A DNA stretch of 64,000 nucleotides from Calditrichia bacterium (GTDB taxonomy: Bacteria; Calditrichota; Calditrichia; Calditrichales; Calditrichaceae), in the NCBI GenBank assembly GCA_026983775.1, contig JALSTK010000063.1, positions 1-64,000 of the forward strand, written 5' to 3'. The notes beneath the pieces were generated by a model. The model searched no databases. It had not been told where the DNA came from and saw only the letters and a program-made list of their open reading frames with translations. The position numbers and the translations under genes are program-made. Positions 62,231 to 64,000 of the stretch are shown piece after piece. Numbering within the stretch: position 1 is the first letter of the stretch; every line of letters begins with the position of its first letter.

Positions 62231-63163
62231 ATGAATCCGGGAAGCGTATTTTTTATAGGAATCATCATTTTAATGATCATTCTCTTCTTTTCAATGATCA
62301 TAATTGTTCCGCAACGGTCGGCATTTATCGTGGAACGATTGGGGAAGTACAAAACAACTATGCAGGCGGGATTTCATCTAATTTTTCCGTTTATTGATAA
62401 GGTACACTATAAACACACCCTCAAAGAGCAGGCGATCGATGTGGCCTCCCAGATATGTATTACCAAAGATAATATTGCCGTCGAGGTGGATGGTATTCTT
62501 TATCTGCAGGTTGTGGATCCGCGTAAAGCTTCGTATGGAATAGATAACTACCGCTTTGCTTCCATTCAGATTGCTCAAACCACCATGCGTAGCGTCATAG
62601 GAAAGCTGGAACTGGACAAGACCTTTGAAGAGCGCGATCTCATTAATACCTCCATTGTCAATGCCGTGGACAAGGCCAGTGACCCCTGGGGGGTGAAAAT
62701 TACTCGTTATGAAGTTAAAAATATTACACCACCGCAAAGCATTAAAGACGCCATGGAAAAACAGATGCGGGCCGAGCGCGAAAAGCGGGCCGTTATTGCC
62801 GAATCCGAAGGACAAAAACAGGCTAAAATCAATGTGGCTGAAGGGGAAAAACAGGAATTGATTAAACGCTCCGAAGGGGAGAAGCAGAAACGGATTAATG
62901 AAGCGGAAGGTCGGGCCGTGGAAATTCAACGCCTTGCCGAAGCAACGGCCCTGGGAATCCGGGAGATTGCAAAGTCAATAAATGAACAGGGCGGTTTGGA
63001 AGCGGTAAATCTTCGTGTGGCCGAGCAATATTTAAAAGAATTCGGTAACCTTGCCAGGACCAATAATTCCATGATCATTCCCTCGAATTTATCCGATGTG
63101 GCCAGTATCGTGGCGGCAGCAACCGCGGTTATCAAACAAAGTGGTCCGGAAACCAAAGTCTGA
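62231..63163 (+). CDS. SPFH-domain stomatin-like protein (paraslipin type)
   Basis: 310 residues. One N-terminal membrane helix (residues 4-25) is followed by an SPFH/band 7 domain (VPQRSAFIVERLGKYKTTMQAGFHLIFPFIDKV; ITKDNIAVEVDGILYLQVVDP; MRSVIGKLELDKTFEERDLIN), then a long charged coiled coil (about 180-250) and a hydrophobic tail. It forms oligomers at the membrane. It follows nfeD by 80 bp, the usual pairing. Confidence 0.93.
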   Translation: MNPGSVFFIGIIILMIILFFSMIIIVPQRSAFIVERLGKYKTTMQAGFHLIFPFIDKVHYKHTLKEQAIDVASQICITKDNIAVEVDGILYLQVVDPRKASYGIDNYRFASIQIAQTTMRSVIGKLELDKTFEERDLINTSIVNAVDKASDPWGVKITRYEVKNITPPQSIKDAMEKQMRAEREKRAVIAESEGQKQAKINVAEGEKQELIKRSEGEKQKRINEAEGRAVEIQRLAEATALGIREIAKSINEQGGLEAVNLRVAEQYLKEFGNLARTNNSMIIPSNLSDVASIVAAATAVIKQSGPETKV

Positions 63164-63188
63164 TTATTCATCTTTACACATTTACTTC

Positions 63189-63235
63189 AAACCGTACTTC
63201 ACCTGTCGGATCGGAAAGAAGTGCGGTTTTTTTTA
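63189..63235 (+). terminator. Rho-independent terminator after the stomatin-like gene
   Basis: AACCGTACTTC (63190-63200) pairs with GAAGTGCGGTT (63218-63228), one G-T pair, then an eight-base run of T. Strong by eye. Confidence 0.85.
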
Positions 63236-63280
63236 TGAACGCATTCTTTTGTTTTTAATTCTACCGCTTTTTCCTTAATT

Positions 63281-63313
63281 TCCCCAATTCGATCGGATTG
63301 GGGACGTTTTTTA
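63281..63313 (+). terminator. Hairpin with T run just before the PAP2 gene
   Basis: TCCCCAAT (63281-63288) pairs with ATTGGGGA (63297-63304), then CG and six T. It is 24 bases upstream of the next start codon. It could be a second terminator, or an attenuator in the leader of the PAP2 gene. Confidence 0.5.
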
Positions 63314-63327
63314 TATATGGAGTCGCT

Positions 63328-64000
63328 ATGACTGTAAGGTATCGCCTGCTGAAACCTTTTTCGGATTTACGCCTGGAAGAAGTGCTGGGTCTTCTGTTTT
63401 ATATTCCGTCTTTATTAATTACAATTAAAGCGAATCTCTGGTTCTACGGAGCCGGTATGCATATACCGCGTCGTTTCTATGGGGGGATTACCCGTCTGGC
63501 CGTGACCTTACTTTTAATGGCGGCCTATTTTTACCTGATTAAAAAACGGCCGGAGCTGAAATTTACCTTTTACACCCGGGCTCTGATGCCTTTTCTTTTT
63601 TGCATTGCCATTTATACCAATATGCACGATACCATCGGTTTTGTCAATTCACATGACGTCCATAATACATTAATTCACTGGGATAAAGTCTTGTTCGGAG
63701 TGGAACCGACCCTCTGGGCCCAGCGTTTTTATCATCCCTGGCTTACGGATTACTTCAGTATCAGTTATATGAATTATTTTTTCATTGCCGTAGCCGTCGT
63801 TGTTTTTCTGTTGGTAAAAAAACGTTTTGTTGAAATGCGCACGGTTTTATTGGGTACTATTTTAACTTTCTATTTCGGATACTTTTTGTATATCCTTTTC
63901 CCGGCCGCGCCTCCGCGCCTGACCCTGGCCCATGAATTTATCCGCAATTTCTCCGGTGGATGGATCACTGCGGCACAGACCAAACTGGCTAATTTAAATC
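63328..64000 (+). CDS. PAP2-superfamily membrane protein (partial, cut by window end)
   Basis: Starts at ATG 63328, six bases after GGAG, and runs open to the window end (224 codons). The translated chain has several hydrophobic helices. SHDVHNTLIHWDKVLFG, DYFSISYMNYFF and LFPAAPPRLTL match the form of PAP2 proteins related to inositol-phosphorylceramide synthase (PAP2_3). The catalytic His/Asp part would lie beyond the end. It probably acts on lipid phosphates or phospholipid head groups. Because of truncation the assignment is moderate. Confidence 0.7.
   Translation, partial: MTVRYRLLKPFSDLRLEEVLGLLFYIPSLLITIKANLWFYGAGMHIPRRFYGGITRLAVTLLLMAAYFYLIKKRPELKFTFYTRALMPFLFCIAIYTNMHDTIGFVNSHDVHNTLIHWDKVLFGVEPTLWAQRFYHPWLTDYFSISYMNYFFIAVAVVVFLLVKKRFVEMRTVLLGTILTFYFGYFLYILFPAAPPRLTLAHEFIRNFSGGWITAAQTKLANLN

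Noticed and set aside
1-64000. CRISPR arrays, tRNA or rRNA genes, insertion sequences
   Set aside because: I saw no regularly spaced direct repeats, no tRNA T-arm signature in the gaps, no rRNA sequence and no transposase motif. This was by eye only.

Overview
This window most likely comes from the chromosome of a Gram-negative, respiratory, anaerobic or facultative bacterium of the FCB group, perhaps Calditrichota-like. The placement is inferred from the gene set, not from a marker gene. The clues are two secreted proteins with the 'NYPNPF...' type C-terminal sorting domain used by type IX secretion, a gingipain-like C25 protease, a b558-type succinate dehydrogenase, very many multiheme c-type cytochromes, and glucosylglycerate synthesis genes. 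I see no phage, transposase, CRISPR array, rRNA or tRNA.

Layout. (1) 175-3545, minus strand: sdhC-sdhA-sdhB. (2) 3721-5840: a DUF2914-type membrane protein and a divergent small lipoprotein. (3) 5882-14204, minus strand: a respiratory and signalling operon. It encodes a Tat-exported HybA-like ferredoxin, an NrfD-like quinol-oxidoreductase subunit, a nine-heme cytochrome, a sensor kinase with haem-binding motifs outside the membrane and a zinc-ribbon insertion in its ATPase domain, two response regulators fused to GcvH-like domains without the lipoyl lysine, and an octaheme tetrathionate-reductase-family cytochrome. (4) 14603-22591, plus strand: an extracellular electron-transfer cluster. It holds a lipoprotein multiheme cytochrome with an in-frame UGA, a two-domain rhodanese lipoprotein, an outer-membrane barrel, a 12-heme cytochrome, a second two-domain rhodanese lipoprotein and a CbcL-like 11-heme/cytochrome b fusion. 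Blocks 3 and 4 diverge from one regulatory region (14205-14602) with a sigma-54-like promoter in each direction and a perfect 11-bp inverted repeat between them.

(5) 22645-25494, minus strand: a ferritin-like protein and a split transketolase. (6) 25674-32954, plus strand: glucosyl-3-phosphoglycerate phosphatase and synthase, RecQ, and an EndoQ-UvrD fusion that ends in a sliding-clamp-binding motif. (7) 32946-40212: a secreted C25 protease, an outer-membrane protein and a secreted amidotransferase-fold protein. (8) SlyD and an acyl-CoA synthetase. (9) 43388-61446, plus strand: four exported proteins, namely a 4066-residue giant, a fibronectin-III protein, a TPR protein and an outer-membrane barrel, which look like one surface system. 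(10) NfeD and a stomatin-like protein, then a PAP2-family gene cut by the window end.

The strongest candidate for something new is the UGA at 14810-14812. Both sides of it lie in one frame and form one coherent lipoprotein cytochrome. The UGA is followed at the expected distance by a stable hairpin with G first in the loop, as in bacterial SECIS elements. The gene sits beside rhodanese lipoproteins and a porin, a combination that recalls the ext conduits of Geobacter. Together blocks 3 and 4 suggest a redox-sensing circuit: a haem-bearing kinase and GcvH-like regulators next to a quinol oxidoreductase, opposite a quinol-to-outside electron conduit.
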